A stretch of 64,000 nucleotides of DNA from Bacillus sp. B1-b2 (GCF_009183415.1 NZ_WEHU01000018.1:35901-99900); one strand, 5' to 3'; counted from the first letter of the stretch, positions 53,690-63,404 are shown. Numbers and translations: made by a program. The notes: generated from the letters alone by a model not told the origin.

Positions 53690-56113
53690 TTAGTCATTTA
53701 GTTTTACCCGTTGTAAGCGAAGGGCATTCAACACTACAGAAACAGAACTAAATGCCATTGCAGCCCCAGCCAACCACGGAGCAAGGAACCCTGCTGCCGC
53801 TATTGGGATGCCGAGAGAATTATAGGCCAATGCCCAGAAAAGGTTTTGTTTAATATTGCGAATCGTTTTCTTACTCATTAAGATAGCATCGGCTATGCTG
53901 TTCAGATCCCCTCTCATCAGAGTGATATCTGCTGCCTCCATCGCAACATCTGTACCAGTACCAATCGCCATACCGATATCGGCCATTGCCAGTGCTGGTG
54001 CATCATTGATGCCATCACCAACCATCGCTACCCGTTTCCCTTGTTCCTGCAGCTTTTTCACTTCCTCAGCTTTTCCTTCAGGAAGGACTTCTGCAATCGC
54101 CCTGTCGATTCCGACTTCATTCGCAATTGCTTCAGCAGTACGCTTGTTATCGCCTGTCATCATGATCACTTCAAGCCCTGCATCTTTCAAACGTTTAATC
54201 GCTTCTTTCGATGTTTCTTTTACAGTATCAGCTACAGCAACGATTCCCGCGAACTTTCGATCAATCGCAACAAGCATCGCTGTTTTTCCGTTATCCTCAA
54301 AAGTTTCCATTTTGTTGATTGCTGACTCAATAGTAATATCATTCTTATTCATTAATCTTCTTGTACCAACCAATAGTTCATGACCATCCACGGTTGCCTT
54401 TATTCCGTGTCCGGGTATTGCTTCAAATTCCTGTACATCCATCAAAGATATATTTCTTGCCTTACCGCCTTGAACGATTGCTTCCGCAAGTGGATGCTCG
54501 GATTGTTTTTCCGCCGAACCGACAAGCGCAAGGAATGTTTCTTCATCCACATTTCCTTCAATGACTACATCCGTTAATATCGGTTTCCCATGTGTTACAG
54601 TACCTGTTTTATCTAAAACTACGGTTGTAATACGGTGTGTTGCTTCAAGATGTTCTCCGCCCTTAAATAAGACTCCATATTCGGCTGCCCGTCCAGATCC
54701 TGCCATAATTGAAGTTGGCGTAGCGAGTCCCAATGCACAAGGACATGCAATAACTAGAACGGCAATTAGTTTCTCAAGCGCTTCGGCAAATTCACCGGGA
54801 CTTACCCATAGATACCAGATTAAGAAAGTGATAACTGCAATCCCAACCACGATTGGTACGAAAATACCCGAAATTCTATCCGCCACCCGTTGAATCGGTG
54901 CTTTTGAACCTTGAGCTTCTTCCACTACTTTGATGATTTGGGCTAGTGCAGTGTCTCTTCCTACTTTTGTGGCCCTTACTTTTAAGAAACCATTTTTATT
55001 TAGGGTAGCTCCAATGACGGTATCTCCAACAGACTTGCTGACAGGAACACTTTCACCTGTTAGCATTGATTCATCCATTGCGGAACGACCTTCCACTATT
55101 TCCCCGTCAACCGGCACTTTTTCACCCGGTTTGATGTAGACTATATCTCCGACGGCTACTTCTTCAAGTGGAATTTCAGTTTCATTTCCATCCCTTAAAA
55201 CAGTAGCAGTCTTTGCTTGCAGTCCCATTAATTTTTTAATGGCCTCTGAAGACCGGCCTTTTGCCCTCGCTTCAAATAATTTCCCTAAAATTATCAGGGT
55301 GATGAGAATGGCACTAGTTTCAAAATACAGCTCTACCATATGCACATTAGACCCGATAGATTCAATTGCTTGGTATACACTATAGAAGTAGGCAGCAGAG
55401 GTTCCTAGTGCCACTAATACGTCCATATTGGCACTTTTATTCCGAAGGGCCTTATAAGCTCCCACGTAAAACTGCCTTCCGATAATAAACTGGACTGGTG
55501 TGGCTAGTGCCATTTGGACCCAAGGATTCATAAACATTTCAGGTACATAGATAAAAGAAGTAAATTCAAAATGCCCAACCATAGACCACAATAACGGCAA
55601 GGAAAGAATTAACGAAAACAGAAATTTCCCTTTTTGTTTTTCTAGCTCCTGTTCCCGGAAATCGGCTGTCTCTTGTTGATCTTGCTTTAATTTAGCTTCG
55701 TATCCGATTTTGTGAACTTTCTCAATCATGTCTTGGATAGAAACCTCTGAAGGGTTGTATTCAACTGTTGCTGATTCAAGTGCTAAATTGACCGTTGCAT
55801 TCTCAACACCCTCAAGTTTATTTAACCCTTTTTCAATGCGGGTTGCACAGGCTGCACATGTCATTCCCACTAAGTCGAACTCAATTTTTTCTTTGACGAC
55901 TCCGTATCCAAGGTCATTTATTTTTTGCTCGAAAGCATCCATTTTTGTAACCTCTGGATTATACCTAACTGTTGCTTTTTCTAAGGCTAAGTTAACGGTA
56001 GCACTTTTTACACCTTGAACTTTATTTAGTCCCTTTTCAATGCGAGTCGCACAGGCTGCACATGTCATTCCCGAAATAGGGATTTGAGCCTCCTTTAAAG
56101 ATGCACTGCTCAC
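53690..56113 (-). CDS. copA: Copper-exporting P1B-type ATPase CopA
   Basis: An 807-aa P-type ATPase. Two N-terminal heavy-metal domains each carry [14 protein letters not shown]. The transmembrane metal site is CPC in [13 protein letters not shown], the phosphorylation site is DKTGT, and [14 protein letters not shown] and an HP motif (SEHPLAEAI) complete the core. GTG 56113 behind AAGGAGTG is preferred; the GTG at 56122 overlaps that site. Exports Cu(I). It has its own CsoR-type operator, separate from that of csoR-copZ. Confidence 0.95.
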   Translation of the reverse strand: MSSASLKEAQIPISGMTCAACATRIEKGLNKVQGVKSATVNLALEKATVRYNPEVTKMDAFEQKINDLGYGVVKEKIEFDLVGMTCAACATRIEKGLNKLEGVENATVNLALESATVEYNPSEVSIQDMIEKVHKIGYEAKLKQDQQETADFREQELEKQKGKFLFSLILSLPLLWSMVGHFEFTSFIYVPEMFMNPWVQMALATPVQFIIGRQFYVGAYKALRNKSANMDVLVALGTSAAYFYSVYQAIESIGSNVHMVELYFETSAILITLIILGKLFEARAKGRSSEAIKKLMGLQAKTATVLRDGNETEIPLEEVAVGDIVYIKPGEKVPVDGEIVEGRSAMDESMLTGESVPVSKSVGDTVIGATLNKNGFLKVRATKVGRDTALAQIIKVVEEAQGSKAPIQRVADRISGIFVPIVVGIAVITFLIWYLWVSPGEFAEALEKLIAVLVIACPCALGLATPTSIMAGSGRAAEYGVLFKGGEHLEATHRITTVVLDKTGTVTHGKPILTDVVIEGNVDEETFLALVGSAEKQSEHPLAEAIVQGGKARNISLMDVQEFEAIPGHGIKATVDGHELLVGTRRLMNKNDITIESAINKMETFEDNGKTAMLVAIDRKFAGIVAVADTVKETSKEAIKRLKDAGLEVIMMTGDNKRTAEAIANEVGIDRAIAEVLPEGKAEEVKKLQEQGKRVAMVGDGINDAPALAMADIGMAIGTGTDVAMEAADITLMRGDLNSIADAILMSKKTIRNIKQNLFWALAYNSLGIPIAAAGFLAPWLAGAAMAFSSVSVVLNALRLQRVKLND

Positions 56114-56167
56114 TTTGATCACTCCTTCTATAAAAGGCTTAATAATATTAATCTTACTTACAACTTA

Positions 56168-56196
56168 ATACTATACCCCCCCACCCTATATGTCAA
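56168..56196 (-). promoter_or_regulatory. copA promoter with CsoR-type operator
   Basis: On the minus strand TTGACA (56191-56196), 17-base spacer, TAGTAT (56168-56173). The spacer TATAGGGTGGGGGGGTA carries a G/C block of the CsoR-operator type, so Cu-free CsoR could block RNA polymerase. Confidence 0.75.
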
Positions 56197-56349
56197 TGAT
56201 GATTTTTCTTTTTGGGGGAGAATTCATTGCATTTCCATGCTATGTAAACACCTTTTCTTACATATTTTGTCCTTTTAATAAAAGGTATACCATTTAAAAA
56301 AACAGAACTCGCTTAATAAAAGACAGGTTCTGTTTTTTTAATTCTATTA

Positions 56350-56556
56350 TTACTCTACGTCATATCCTTGATCATCAATGGTTTCTTTGATTTTCTCTAA
56401 TGACACAGAGGCAGAATCAAATTGCACATTTACTTTACCATTTTCAAGATCAACAGCTACCTTATCAACACCCTTTATCTCTCCTACACTTCCTTCAATT
56501 GCTTTTACACAATGTCCACAAGACATACCTTTAACATTTAAAGTTACATTTTCCAT
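56350..56556 (-). CDS. copZ: Copper chaperone CopZ
   Basis: A 68-aa single heavy-metal-associated domain with the metal site GMSCGHC (C13, C16). It delivers Cu(I) to CopA. It lies 14 bases after csoR and upstream of the copA promoter on the same strand. Confidence 0.95.
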   Translation of the reverse strand: MENVTLNVKGMSCGHCVKAIEGSVGEIKGVDKVAVDLENGKVNVQFDSASVSLEKIKETIDDQGYDVE

Positions 56557-56570
56557 TCCTTAACCCTCCG

Positions 56571-56915
56571 TCACTTTTTCATTAACTTTTGTACAGTCAC
56601 AAGAACCTCGTCAAGAACCTCAAGATCTCCCTCTTGAATTCTTTCCAACACACAGTTTTTCATGTGTCCTTCAAGTAATATCTTAGCAACGCTGTTTAAT
56701 GCTGATTGCGTTGCTGCTATTTGGGTAATTACATCATCACAGTAAGTATCTCTTTCAATAAGGCCTTTGATGCCACGTACCTGACCCTCAATTCGATTTA
56801 AACGAGTTACAAGGTTCTTCTTAACTTTATCAGAATGGTGGCTCTTTCTGTCGCTGTGTTCAATTGAACAACAATCATCAGCCATTGTTTCTTCATTATT
56901 TATATCTAACGACAT
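56571..56915 (-). CDS. csoR: Copper-sensing repressor CsoR
   Basis: A 114-aa CsoR-family repressor. Cu(I) ligands C59, H84 and C88 are all present (DTYCDD, LEGHMKNC), in the fold RLNRIEGQVRGIKGLIE. The N-terminal 25 residues with extra Cys and His are poorly conserved. It is the first gene of csoR-copZ and should also repress copA. Confidence 0.95.
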   Translation of the reverse strand: MSLDINNEETMADDCCSIEHSDRKSHHSDKVKKNLVTRLNRIEGQVRGIKGLIERDTYCDDVITQIAATQSALNSVAKILLEGHMKNCVLERIQEGDLEVLDEVLVTVQKLMKK

Positions 56916-56936
56916 CGCCTCGCCTCCTTCACGATT

Positions 56937-56966
56937 ATTATATGATACCCCCGTACAGTATGTAAA
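56937..56966 (-). promoter_or_regulatory. csoR promoter with CsoR-type operator
   Basis: TTTACA (56961-56966), 18 bases, TATAAT (56937-56942) on the minus strand. The spacer contains GTACGGGGGTATC, a CsoR half-site pattern. Confidence 0.7.
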
Positions 56967-56985
56967 GTTTTACACAGTATATTTT

Positions 56986-57627
56986 TTAACCATTCTTTAT
57001 CATCGCAAGCTCATCTAATAACGCTTTCTCATCTATTCTTCGGATAAATTTATGAAACTGTTCTCTTCTTTTTCCATTGCGAGAATACAGTTCAATCAAG
57101 TGTTCAACAGCTTTATATAATTGATTTGGAGCTAGGTCTTCTAGCAGTAAGAAACCAACCTCTGCATCTTTTCCCTTTGCCTTGCCGCCAACATAAAGAT
57201 TGTAATGCTCTTTGATTTTCATAACCCCAATGTCACTTAACAATGGCTCTCCGCATCCTACTGGGCAGCCGGTATATGCTACCCTTAATGTAAAGGGAAC
57301 TGGTTTCCCAGCAATGCGCCTGTTTAATTCTTTAGCAACCGGCATCCCTTCCTCTTCTTCTCCCTTGCAAAAGTTACATGTTCTCAAACTTTTCACATAG
57401 TTTCCCACCGGGTAGCAAAATAAACCTACATGCGTGAATTCTTCAATGATTTCGTCCTTTTTCTCTTCAGGTATTTCAATATATAATTGCTGAAAGGTAG
57501 TTAGCTCTAAACTATCTTCCTCATCCAAATATTTAGCGATAGTAATCAATTGTTTTGAATTTAATTTTGATCCAAAGTCAATACCACCATTAACAGCTAT
57601 TTTTATTGTTTTTTCTTTTTGATTCAC
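56986..57627 (-). CDS. Siroheme/4Fe-4S reductase-like protein
   Basis: A 213-aa protein with one nitrite/sulfite reductase-type half domain and a cluster motif C84-x2-C87 ... C121-x3-C125 (LRTCNFCKGE, YTGCPVGCGEPLLSDIG). This short form recalls AsrC-like proteins. Whether it reduces sulfite, nitrite or another anion is not known. It lies upstream of csoR and divergent from the CC/Se gene. Confidence 0.7.
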   Translation of the reverse strand: MNQKEKTIKIAVNGGIDFGSKLNSKQLITIAKYLDEEDSLELTTFQQLYIEIPEEKKDEIIEEFTHVGLFCYPVGNYVKSLRTCNFCKGEEEEGMPVAKELNRRIAGKPVPFTLRVAYTGCPVGCGEPLLSDIGVMKIKEHYNLYVGGKAKGKDAEVGFLLLEDLAPNQLYKAVEHLIELYSRNGKRREQFHKFIRRIDEKALLDELAMIKNG

Positions 57628-57744
57628 AATAAAGCCCCCCTTATAGTATTTAGCTTTTAGCTTTTAGTTTTTTGACATTTCAATCTACTCTTTCTATGTT
57701 GATAATAGTTGCTCAACAAATTTCAAAAATTTTGGAGTGAGGAT

Positions 57745-58023
57745 ATGATTTTTGAACTGGATGAAAAAGCAAAAAGCTGGATTGAAACCAAAGGAAAACA
57801 TTTAACAGTTAATACCGTTGAGCTACAATGATGCTGCGCTGTAGGGGTACAGGACCTAATTGCTGTTCCCAAAAAACCAAAGGACACGCATCGCTATACT
57901 ACATATGAAGTAGATAATCTTTCTATATACATTCAAAAAAATATAGAGGTTCAGGACAAGATTTCCCTCAAAATGTCGGGCATTGGTTTTTTTAAAGGTA
58001 AATCGGCAAAAGTAACTAGTTAA
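57745..58023 (+). CDS. CC/Se-motif HesB-like protein with in-frame TGA, candidate selenoprotein
   Basis: A 92-residue frame from ATG 57745 (behind GGAGTGAGG) to TAA 58021-58023, interrupted only by TGA at codon 29 (57829-57831). The context is TVELQ-TGA-C-C-AVGVQDL, a U-C-C motif that fits the CC/Se motif family of HesB-like (seleno)proteins. Sequence on both sides is well kept with no other stop. A hairpin CTGTA / TACAG with a GGGG loop lies at 57839-57852, its GU 16 bases after the TGA. It is divergent from the siroheme/4Fe-4S protein. Conventional annotation would give two fragments or nothing. Confidence 0.7.
57839..57852 (+). promoter_or_regulatory. SECIS-like hairpin of the CC/Se gene
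   Basis: Short stem CTGTA / TACAG with a G-rich apical loop and GU at +16/+17 from the TGA. The stem is weaker than that of the glutaredoxin-like gene. Confidence 0.5.
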
Positions 58024-58115
58024 CCGTTATAAAAATTGAGAGATACATAAAGGATTAGCCAATAGCCAATCCTTTGCTCCCTCTACGGGAGAGTTGATAT
58101 AGAAGATTGATAGAA

Positions 58116-59123
58116 TTAAAAATTCTTAGTTTGTAATTCTCCTTCTTGTACAAGTAAATCCCAAGACTTTGTACCATCAACCGTACGATATATATTACCG
58201 TTAAAAGTAGAAAAGACCATTTCCTTCTCACTTTGAGGATTTTGAGCTAAATACATAATGGCATCCTCTTTTAATTCCGGAATAAAGATTCTTTGCTCGT
58301 TATCCTTCGTTAAAGACCGTTTAATTAACTGAGCTTCTTCTTTATACCCGCCATATATCAAATGATCGTTCGTTAAAAACACTGCCGTTCCTTGTATATC
58401 ATTGGAAATCAGATGAAAGTTTTCTCCGTTATCTTCTGACAAATAAACTCCATCTTTCCCCACACTTGCAACAATGTTTGGTTCCGTTGGATGAACAGTA
58501 AGTGAGAAAATTTCGTATCCAAGACCTTTTCCGGCTACTTTCTTCCATGTTTTGGTATTATCATCACTTTTATATAGTTTATTACCGTCCATTAGAGAAT
58601 TTTTCTGAGGACTTATGGCATAAATTACGTTGTTCTCGAAACCTACACCCATTACGTGAAAATCAGTTTCCCCTTCCAAAGTTAGATTTTCTAATGATTG
58701 GCCGTTGTCAAAACTTCTTTTTATCCCTAACGGGTTCGGAAGTGCTGAATCTTTACCCGGATGTCCACTTGAATAAAATCCTTTCTGTACCGCGTTAAAT
58801 CCCATATAATCATTATTTTCCGTTTTGGTGCGATACCACTTACCATTTTTAAAAACTTTTAACCCATCATGTGCTGCAAAAAAAACTGCATTTTGATTAC
58901 CTGCATAACCAAGACCATGAATATGCTCCAGTGTTCCGTCAAATGACGTAAAAAAACTGTTCGATTCAATGGGTTCTTTTCCATTGGAATGAGGGGTGTT
59001 TTTTAATTCATTCTGACTTGGTGATTTTTCCTGTTCTACATCTTGTGTCTCATTACTTTGATTACAGGCAGCCACAGCAAAGGCTAATCCTATTATTACT
59101 ACTAACAAATGAATTTTTTTCAT
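58116..59123 (-). CDS. Beta-propeller lipoprotein, F510_1955-like
   Basis: A 335-aa lipoprotein: signal peptide with lipobox AVAAC (C20), a low-complexity linker to about 60, then BNR/sialidase-like propeller blades (DGTLEHIHGLGYAG, SDDNTKTWKKVAG, SEDNGENFHLIS, TVDGTKSWDLLV). It resembles the F510_1955 family of predicted extracellular glycosylhydrolase-like proteins, which often travel with copper or metal resistance genes. Enzymatic activity is uncertain. Confidence 0.75.
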   Translation of the reverse strand: MKKIHLLVVIIGLAFAVAACNQSNETQDVEQEKSPSQNELKNTPHSNGKEPIESNSFFTSFDGTLEHIHGLGYAGNQNAVFFAAHDGLKVFKNGKWYRTKTENNDYMGFNAVQKGFYSSGHPGKDSALPNPLGIKRSFDNGQSLENLTLEGETDFHVMGVGFENNVIYAISPQKNSLMDGNKLYKSDDNTKTWKKVAGKGLGYEIFSLTVHPTEPNIVASVGKDGVYLSEDNGENFHLISNDIQGTAVFLTNDHLIYGGYKEEAQLIKRSLTKDNEQRIFIPELKEDAIMYLAQNPQSEKEMVFSTFNGNIYRTVDGTKSWDLLVQEGELQTKNF

Positions 59124-59182
59124 GTAATTCTCTCCTTGTTACACTCTGTCAAATAACATTATCTATTAACATACTAAAAAAT

Positions 59183-59199
59183 TGTGCAGAAATTTTGCA
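59183..59199. promoter_or_regulatory. TGTGCAGAAATTTTGCA motif, copy 1
   Basis: Near-identical to the copy at 60945-60961 (TGTGCAAAAATTATGCA) and close to TCATAAAATTATGCA at about 63405. Sits between the lipoprotein gene and the CcdA-like remnant. Confidence 0.4.
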
Positions 59200-59329
59200 T
59201 TTATTTATATTTGATTCACGGAATGGTTACTTTATCATCGTGTGTTATGTAGAAAAAAATCTGCACATTTTTTTAACATTTCTTTGTTACAATTTACTCA
59301 GATTGATTGAGAGGGGAATTTGTATTGTA

Positions 59330-60015
59330 TGAATATTTAAATAAAGTAAATTCTTTTCTAAACCTGTATATCAACTGATGGATGGTTCGCTAACTATACC
59401 ACTATTCACGGCTCTTCTTGTTAGGCATTCTTGGCTCCTTGGCACCATGTCAGCTAACGGGAAACTTCACAGCTATAACTTATTTCGGAAAAAAGTCTGT
59501 TAGTAATACAACCCCGTGGGGCCAAATATTTTTGTTTTTATTTGGTAAAGTATTGGTCTTCTCCTTGTTTGGAGGATTAATCTGGCTTTTGGGCAAAGAA
59601 TTTCAATCCGTTCTTACTACATATTTTGCTTACTTTCGCAAAAGTGTTGGCTTTATTAACATAATTGTTGGCCTTTTTCTACTAGGTTATTTGCAGTTAA
59701 CGTGGCTGAATCGTGTAATCAAAACGAGAACCTTGAGAGATACAAAAGGGAATATCAGTGCTTTCTTACTGGGTATAAGCTACTCTGTAGCCTTTTGCCC
59801 CCAATAACGCTCACTGATTCTTTAGGTTTTACCTTACCACCTATTTTTGGTATTGGCACCTCACTACCTCTTTTATTTTTCTTGTTTATGATTTGGGCAT
59901 TTGGCGCAGAAGGATCCCTCTTAAAAAAAGGGAAGAAGTTTGGAAACCGTGGTTCAGAAAGTGGCGGGAGTAATTATTATTCTGATTGGTTTGTTTGATA
60001 TCGTTACTTACTGGT
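59330..60015 (+). pseudogene. Broken CcdA/DsbD-like membrane gene
   Basis: The three frames of this stretch together read as a sulfite exporter/CcdA-type membrane protein: LGSLAPCQLTGNFTAITYF near the front, HGxxL-like segments through YVAFCP at the middle, FGIGTSLPLLFF and GVIIILIGLFDIVTYW at the end. At least three frameshifts break it (near 59424, 59800 and 59945) and no intact start exists. The two Cys (APCQL and FCP) of CcdA-like redox carriers are still recognisable. Probably once fed electrons to redox partners here. Confidence 0.65.
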
Positions 60016-60093
60016 AAAAAAGAAGCTCCCATATAGGCTAACGTGTTCTGTTTTCACCATTGACATGTTGATCACATGTATCGAATAACAAAC

Positions 60094-60121
60094 GGCAGAA
60101 CGAATTTCTCATTCTGCCTTT
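60094..60121. terminator. Terminator between the CcdA remnant and ydhK
   Basis: GGCAGAA pairs with TTCTGCC, followed by TTTTTA on the plus strand. Confidence 0.65.
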
Positions 60122-60128
60122 TTAGATA

Positions 60129-60740
60129 TTAATGACCAGAATGCCCTCCATCGTCACCTTTTGATGGAGAAAGTTCATCTTCTGTGACCCATTGGTGGTT
60201 TTTCACTTTTTCTCCACCTGTTGTTGGCGTGTAATCAACCATATAAATAGTCGTTTGTTTTGCTGAATCTATAGTAGCCTTTGCACCCTTCATACCTTCC
60301 ATGTGATTAGCTTCTAGGGTCACTTCATCACCCGCTTTATAAGGCTTTTCACCAGCATCCTTCAAATCTTCTTGAATAACCCATTTATGATTTGTCACTT
60401 TTTCTCCACCCGTTGTTGGAGTGTAAGTTACGGCATAGACAGTCGTTTCATAAGCACCAACAATCTCAGCTTCGGCACCCTTCATGCCTTCCATGTGGTC
60501 CGTTTCTAATATCACCTTGCCTCCAACTGGATATGTCGGATTCTTTGTTTCTTTTAACCCTTCAGGAACTTCGCCTGAGCTGGAATGATCCATTTCAGAA
60601 TGGTCCATACCTGATTGGTTCTTCTCTTCTTGTTTGGAATCGTTATTGTTGTTTGAATGGTTTTCGTGGTCTGTGTTATTTCCACATCCAGCTAAACCTA
60701 AAATTATAGCAAGACCAAGTAAAATCAGTTGTTTTTTCAT
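60129..60740 (-). CDS. YdhK-family lipoprotein (two DUF1541 repeats)
   Basis: A 203-aa lipoprotein with lipobox GLAGC (C19), a His/Asp/Asn-rich linker (HENHSNNNNDSKQEEKN) and two near-identical DUF1541 repeats around KVTNHKWVIQEDL and KVKNHQWVTEDEL. Each repeat has HMEGMKGA. The rich His/Met content suggests metal binding outside the cell; copper is plausible given the operators nearby. Function is not established. Confidence 0.85.
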   Translation of the reverse strand: MKKQLILLGLAIILGLAGCGNNTDHENHSNNNNDSKQEEKNQSGMDHSEMDHSSSGEVPEGLKETKNPTYPVGGKVILETDHMEGMKGAEAEIVGAYETTVYAVTYTPTTGGEKVTNHKWVIQEDLKDAGEKPYKAGDEVTLEANHMEGMKGAKATIDSAKQTTIYMVDYTPTTGGEKVKNHQWVTEDELSPSKGDDGGHSGH

Positions 60741-60782
60741 TTTCCCCCACCCTTTTATAATAATATTTGGTACTAATATAGC

Positions 60783-60807
60783 ATACCCATGAAGGGTATA
60801 TAATCAA
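60783..60807 (-). promoter_or_regulatory. ydhK promoter region with ATACCC-GGGTAT palindrome
   Basis: A perfect 6-bp palindrome ATACCC-N5-GGGTAT (60783-60799) overlaps a candidate TTGATT (60802-60807) -35 box on the minus strand. It resembles CsoR-type sites of this locus. Confidence 0.5.
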
Positions 60808-60944
60808 ACAAAAACTCTTTTCAAATTAATGTCCAATATTCCAACTGCATAGCTTCACAAGTATCTAATTAATTTTTAATCAGATTGACATTGCCCAAGA
60901 CAAAAACCTTACTAACAGTTTATATAAAAATTCTACCAAGAAAA

Positions 60945-60961
60945 TGTGCAAAAATTATGCA
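60945..60961. promoter_or_regulatory. TGTGCAAAAATTATGCA motif, copy 2
   Basis: Lies in the gap between the AbrB-like gene and ydhK. See the copy at 59183. Confidence 0.4.
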
Positions 60962-61011
60962 GTTAGCTGCTTTCCCGTTTTATCATAAGTTAACGATGTT
61001 TTGACGAAACT

Positions 61012-61305
61012 CTAACAGCTAAGAATATTTATTACCAATTTTTTAAAATCACAAACAGGTGTAACAAGCAGGTTTGTATCTTTAGTAATTCCTAAAATTC
61101 TTTGGATTTCTACTGGAACCGTTATTTTATTACCATGATATACAAATTTATTATGAGAATTTTCATCTAAGATGTGTTCGATAATTATTGAATTATTTTC
61201 AACGTAAATACATAAAAACATCTCTTCTTTAAAATTAAGGTATTGTCTTAATCCTTTGGGAATATATAATTGACCAGTTTTAGTCAATCTCCTTTGAATC
61301 TCCAT
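61012..61305 (-). CDS. AbrB-like double-repeat protein
   Basis: A 97-aa protein with two AbrB/SpoVT-like swapped-hairpin units: RRLTKTGQLYIPKGLRQYL at the front and HGNKITVPVEIQRILGI in the second half. It starts 7 bases after the response regulator gene and is co-transcribed. Probably a small regulator or toxin-antitoxin-type DNA-binding protein without a partner here. Confidence 0.7.
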   Translation of the reverse strand: MEIQRRLTKTGQLYIPKGLRQYLNFKEEMFLCIYVENNSIIIEHILDENSHNKFVYHGNKITVPVEIQRILGITKDTNLLVTPVCDFKKLVINILSC

Positions 61306-61311
61306 AATGAA

Positions 61312-61989
61312 TCATTCCTTATTTACCCACTTATAGCCCACTCCCCAGACAGTGCGTAAATGTTTATCTATAGGAAAATTTACTTGCCTTAATTTATCCC
61401 GGACATTCCTAACATGAGAATCAACTGTTCTATCTTCAGTATAAGTATTATTTCCCCAAATTAAATCAAGTAACAGCGCTCTAGAAAACACTTTATTTGG
61501 GTTTTTTAAAAATAAGCCAACTAACAAAAATTCTTTAGGTGTTGTTTGAATAATTTCACTTGCATATCGTAGTTCGTATGCAGCTTCATCCCAGCTCAAG
61601 CCGTTAAAATTAATCTTTCTAACCTCTTTGTTCTGATATCTTCGAAATACTGCATTAATTCTTGCCAGTAATTCTCCCTCATCAATAGGTTTGGTAATAT
61701 AATCATCTGCACCAGTTTCCAGACCTTTAACAATATCAATTTTTTCATTTCTAGCGGATATCATTATAATTGGAACTTCAGAAAACTTTCTAATTTTTTC
61801 ACAAGTCTCCCATCCATCCATCTGAGGCATCATAATATCCAGTAAAACTAAATCGATATTGTTACCCTCCAGTAGTGAAAGTGCTTCTTCACCTGAGTTT
61901 GCCTTTACACATTGATAAAAAGGAGATAGATATAAGCTTAATAAATCAAGCATCCTTACTTCATCATCCACCAATAATAAGGTTTTCAC
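61312..61989 (-). CDS. OmpR-family response regulator
   Basis: A 225-aa two-domain regulator. Receiver domain with D in LVLLDIMMP (about residue 52), Lys in YITKPIDEGE, and a C-terminal winged helix (EDRTVDSHVRNVRDKLRQ and RTVWGVGYKWV). It overlaps the kinase gene by four bases. The likely targets include neighbouring copper genes; the repeated TGTGCA-AAATT-TGCA sites are candidates. Confidence 0.9.
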   Translation of the reverse strand: MKTLLLVDDEVRMLDLLSLYLSPFYQCVKANSGEEALSLLEGNNIDLVLLDIMMPQMDGWETCEKIRKFSEVPIIMISARNEKIDIVKGLETGADDYITKPIDEGELLARINAVFRRYQNKEVRKINFNGLSWDEAAYELRYASEIIQTTPKEFLLVGLFLKNPNKVFSRALLLDLIWGNNTYTEDRTVDSHVRNVRDKLRQVNFPIDKHLRTVWGVGYKWVNKE

Positions 61990-63377
61990 TGTCTCACCTC
62001 CCCTAAAGTGATTAAGAATCGTGTTCCTTCCCCAAGCTGACTTTCTACCTGAATAGCACTATCTTGATGCGCATCCACTAACTCCTTAACAATAGCTAGC
62101 CCTAGTCCAGAACCACCAAAGCCTCTTGATCGAGATTTTTCAACTCTATAAAACCTCTCAAAGATAAATGGAAGATCTTCTGTTGGGATGCCGTAACCTT
62201 CATCCTTTATCTCGATGCAAACATTACCTTTATCTTTGTAAGCGTGTATACTGGTTGTTGTTTCTATCGGTGAATATTTAATCGAATTGTCAAGCAAGTT
62301 GAGAATGATTTGTTCAAAACGCATCGGATCTACATTTACTTTAAGATTTGCTTCACATTCCAAATCCAAATGTATTCTTTTTTCCTGAAAAGCCGGAAGC
62401 ATTTTTTCATAAAGCGTATGTAGAAATAAAGATAAATTTACGATTTCTTTATTGATCGTGAATGTATTTTTATCAATCCTTGCTAGATCAAATAAATCCT
62501 TAATCATATCTGAGAGTTTTTCTGATTCTTCAAAGATAATATCTAAATATTTTCTCCTATCGTGTTTATCGAGATTATCCCTTCTTGCTATATCAGCATA
62601 ACCTTTAATATAGGTAATAGGTGTTCTAAGTTCATGTGATATGTTGGCAAGAAACTCATTTCTATCTTCCTTTAAATGCTTTAAATCAGTAGATAAAACC
62701 GTTATTGACTTTGCTAAATCTCCTAATTCATCCTTTCCCATTTCCGGCAAATTCACCGTAAAGTCACCCTTACTGATTTTCTCAGTAGCTTTTTTCATCT
62801 TGATTAATGGTTTTGTTAATACTCTTGTCAAAGAAATAATTGTTAAGATCATGAAAGTAATAGTCAATATTGCAGCAATAACAAAGTGTCTGTTTAATTT
62901 AGAGATTAAACTTTGGACCTGATCCGTGCTTTGAAACATAAAAACATATCCATAATTATGGTCATTAATGAAATATGGGCTTATTGTCGAAATATATTTT
63001 TCAGTCCTCCACCTATCCTCCAAGATGGAACCTTGCCTCGGAACATCTTTAACCTTAGTTGTAATAATTTTCTGTTCTTCATTATCCAGATTATTTGATG
63101 TTACTAAGATGTCATTATTTTGGTCAGTTATAACTACTTCTGTATCAGCCTGAGCTTCCATTAAAGCAACATGATGAAGTGTGTCACTTTTAAAAGACTT
63201 TTCTACTACATCTCTATGGCTATTTCCTCTTGCTTGTAGAGCATTAAGTTCCTCTTCAACCCTTGAATCCACTATGTTGGAGTGTAAAAAGAAAAACAAA
63301 AACGATTCAAGAATAAGAATAATTACGAAAAACCAAAATCCTAACCTTAACGAAATTTTATTTATCGGAATCACCAC
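61986..63377 (-). CDS. Membrane sensor histidine kinase
   Basis: A 463-aa kinase: TM about 12-32, extracytoplasmic sensor about 33-165, TM about 166-188, HAMP about 190-242, HisKA with H in NISHELRTPITYIKGYA, and HATPase_c with NLLDNSIKYSP, DEGYGIP and GGSGLGLAIV. It is the first gene of the kinase-regulator-AbrB operon. The ligand is unknown; a metal or redox signal is suggested by context. Confidence 0.88.
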   Translation of the reverse strand: MVIPINKISLRLGFWFFVIILILESFLFFFLHSNIVDSRVEEELNALQARGNSHRDVVEKSFKSDTLHHVALMEAQADTEVVITDQNNDILVTSNNLDNEEQKIITTKVKDVPRQGSILEDRWRTEKYISTISPYFINDHNYGYVFMFQSTDQVQSLISKLNRHFVIAAILTITFMILTIISLTRVLTKPLIKMKKATEKISKGDFTVNLPEMGKDELGDLAKSITVLSTDLKHLKEDRNEFLANISHELRTPITYIKGYADIARRDNLDKHDRRKYLDIIFEESEKLSDMIKDLFDLARIDKNTFTINKEIVNLSLFLHTLYEKMLPAFQEKRIHLDLECEANLKVNVDPMRFEQIILNLLDNSIKYSPIETTTSIHAYKDKGNVCIEIKDEGYGIPTEDLPFIFERFYRVEKSRSRGFGGSGLGLAIVKELVDAHQDSAIQVESQLGEGTRFLITLGEVRQ

Positions 63378-63404
63378 TTTTTTTAAAACGTTATATCAAA
63401 AATA

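Noticed and set aside
53856..54893. Long plus-strand frames opposite copA
   Set aside because: They are antisense shadows of the copA coding frame, with no start signals.
59343..59410. TGA near the start of the CcdA-like remnant as a third selenocysteine codon
   Set aside because: Further stops and frameshifts follow immediately and the position is not a Cys site in the family.
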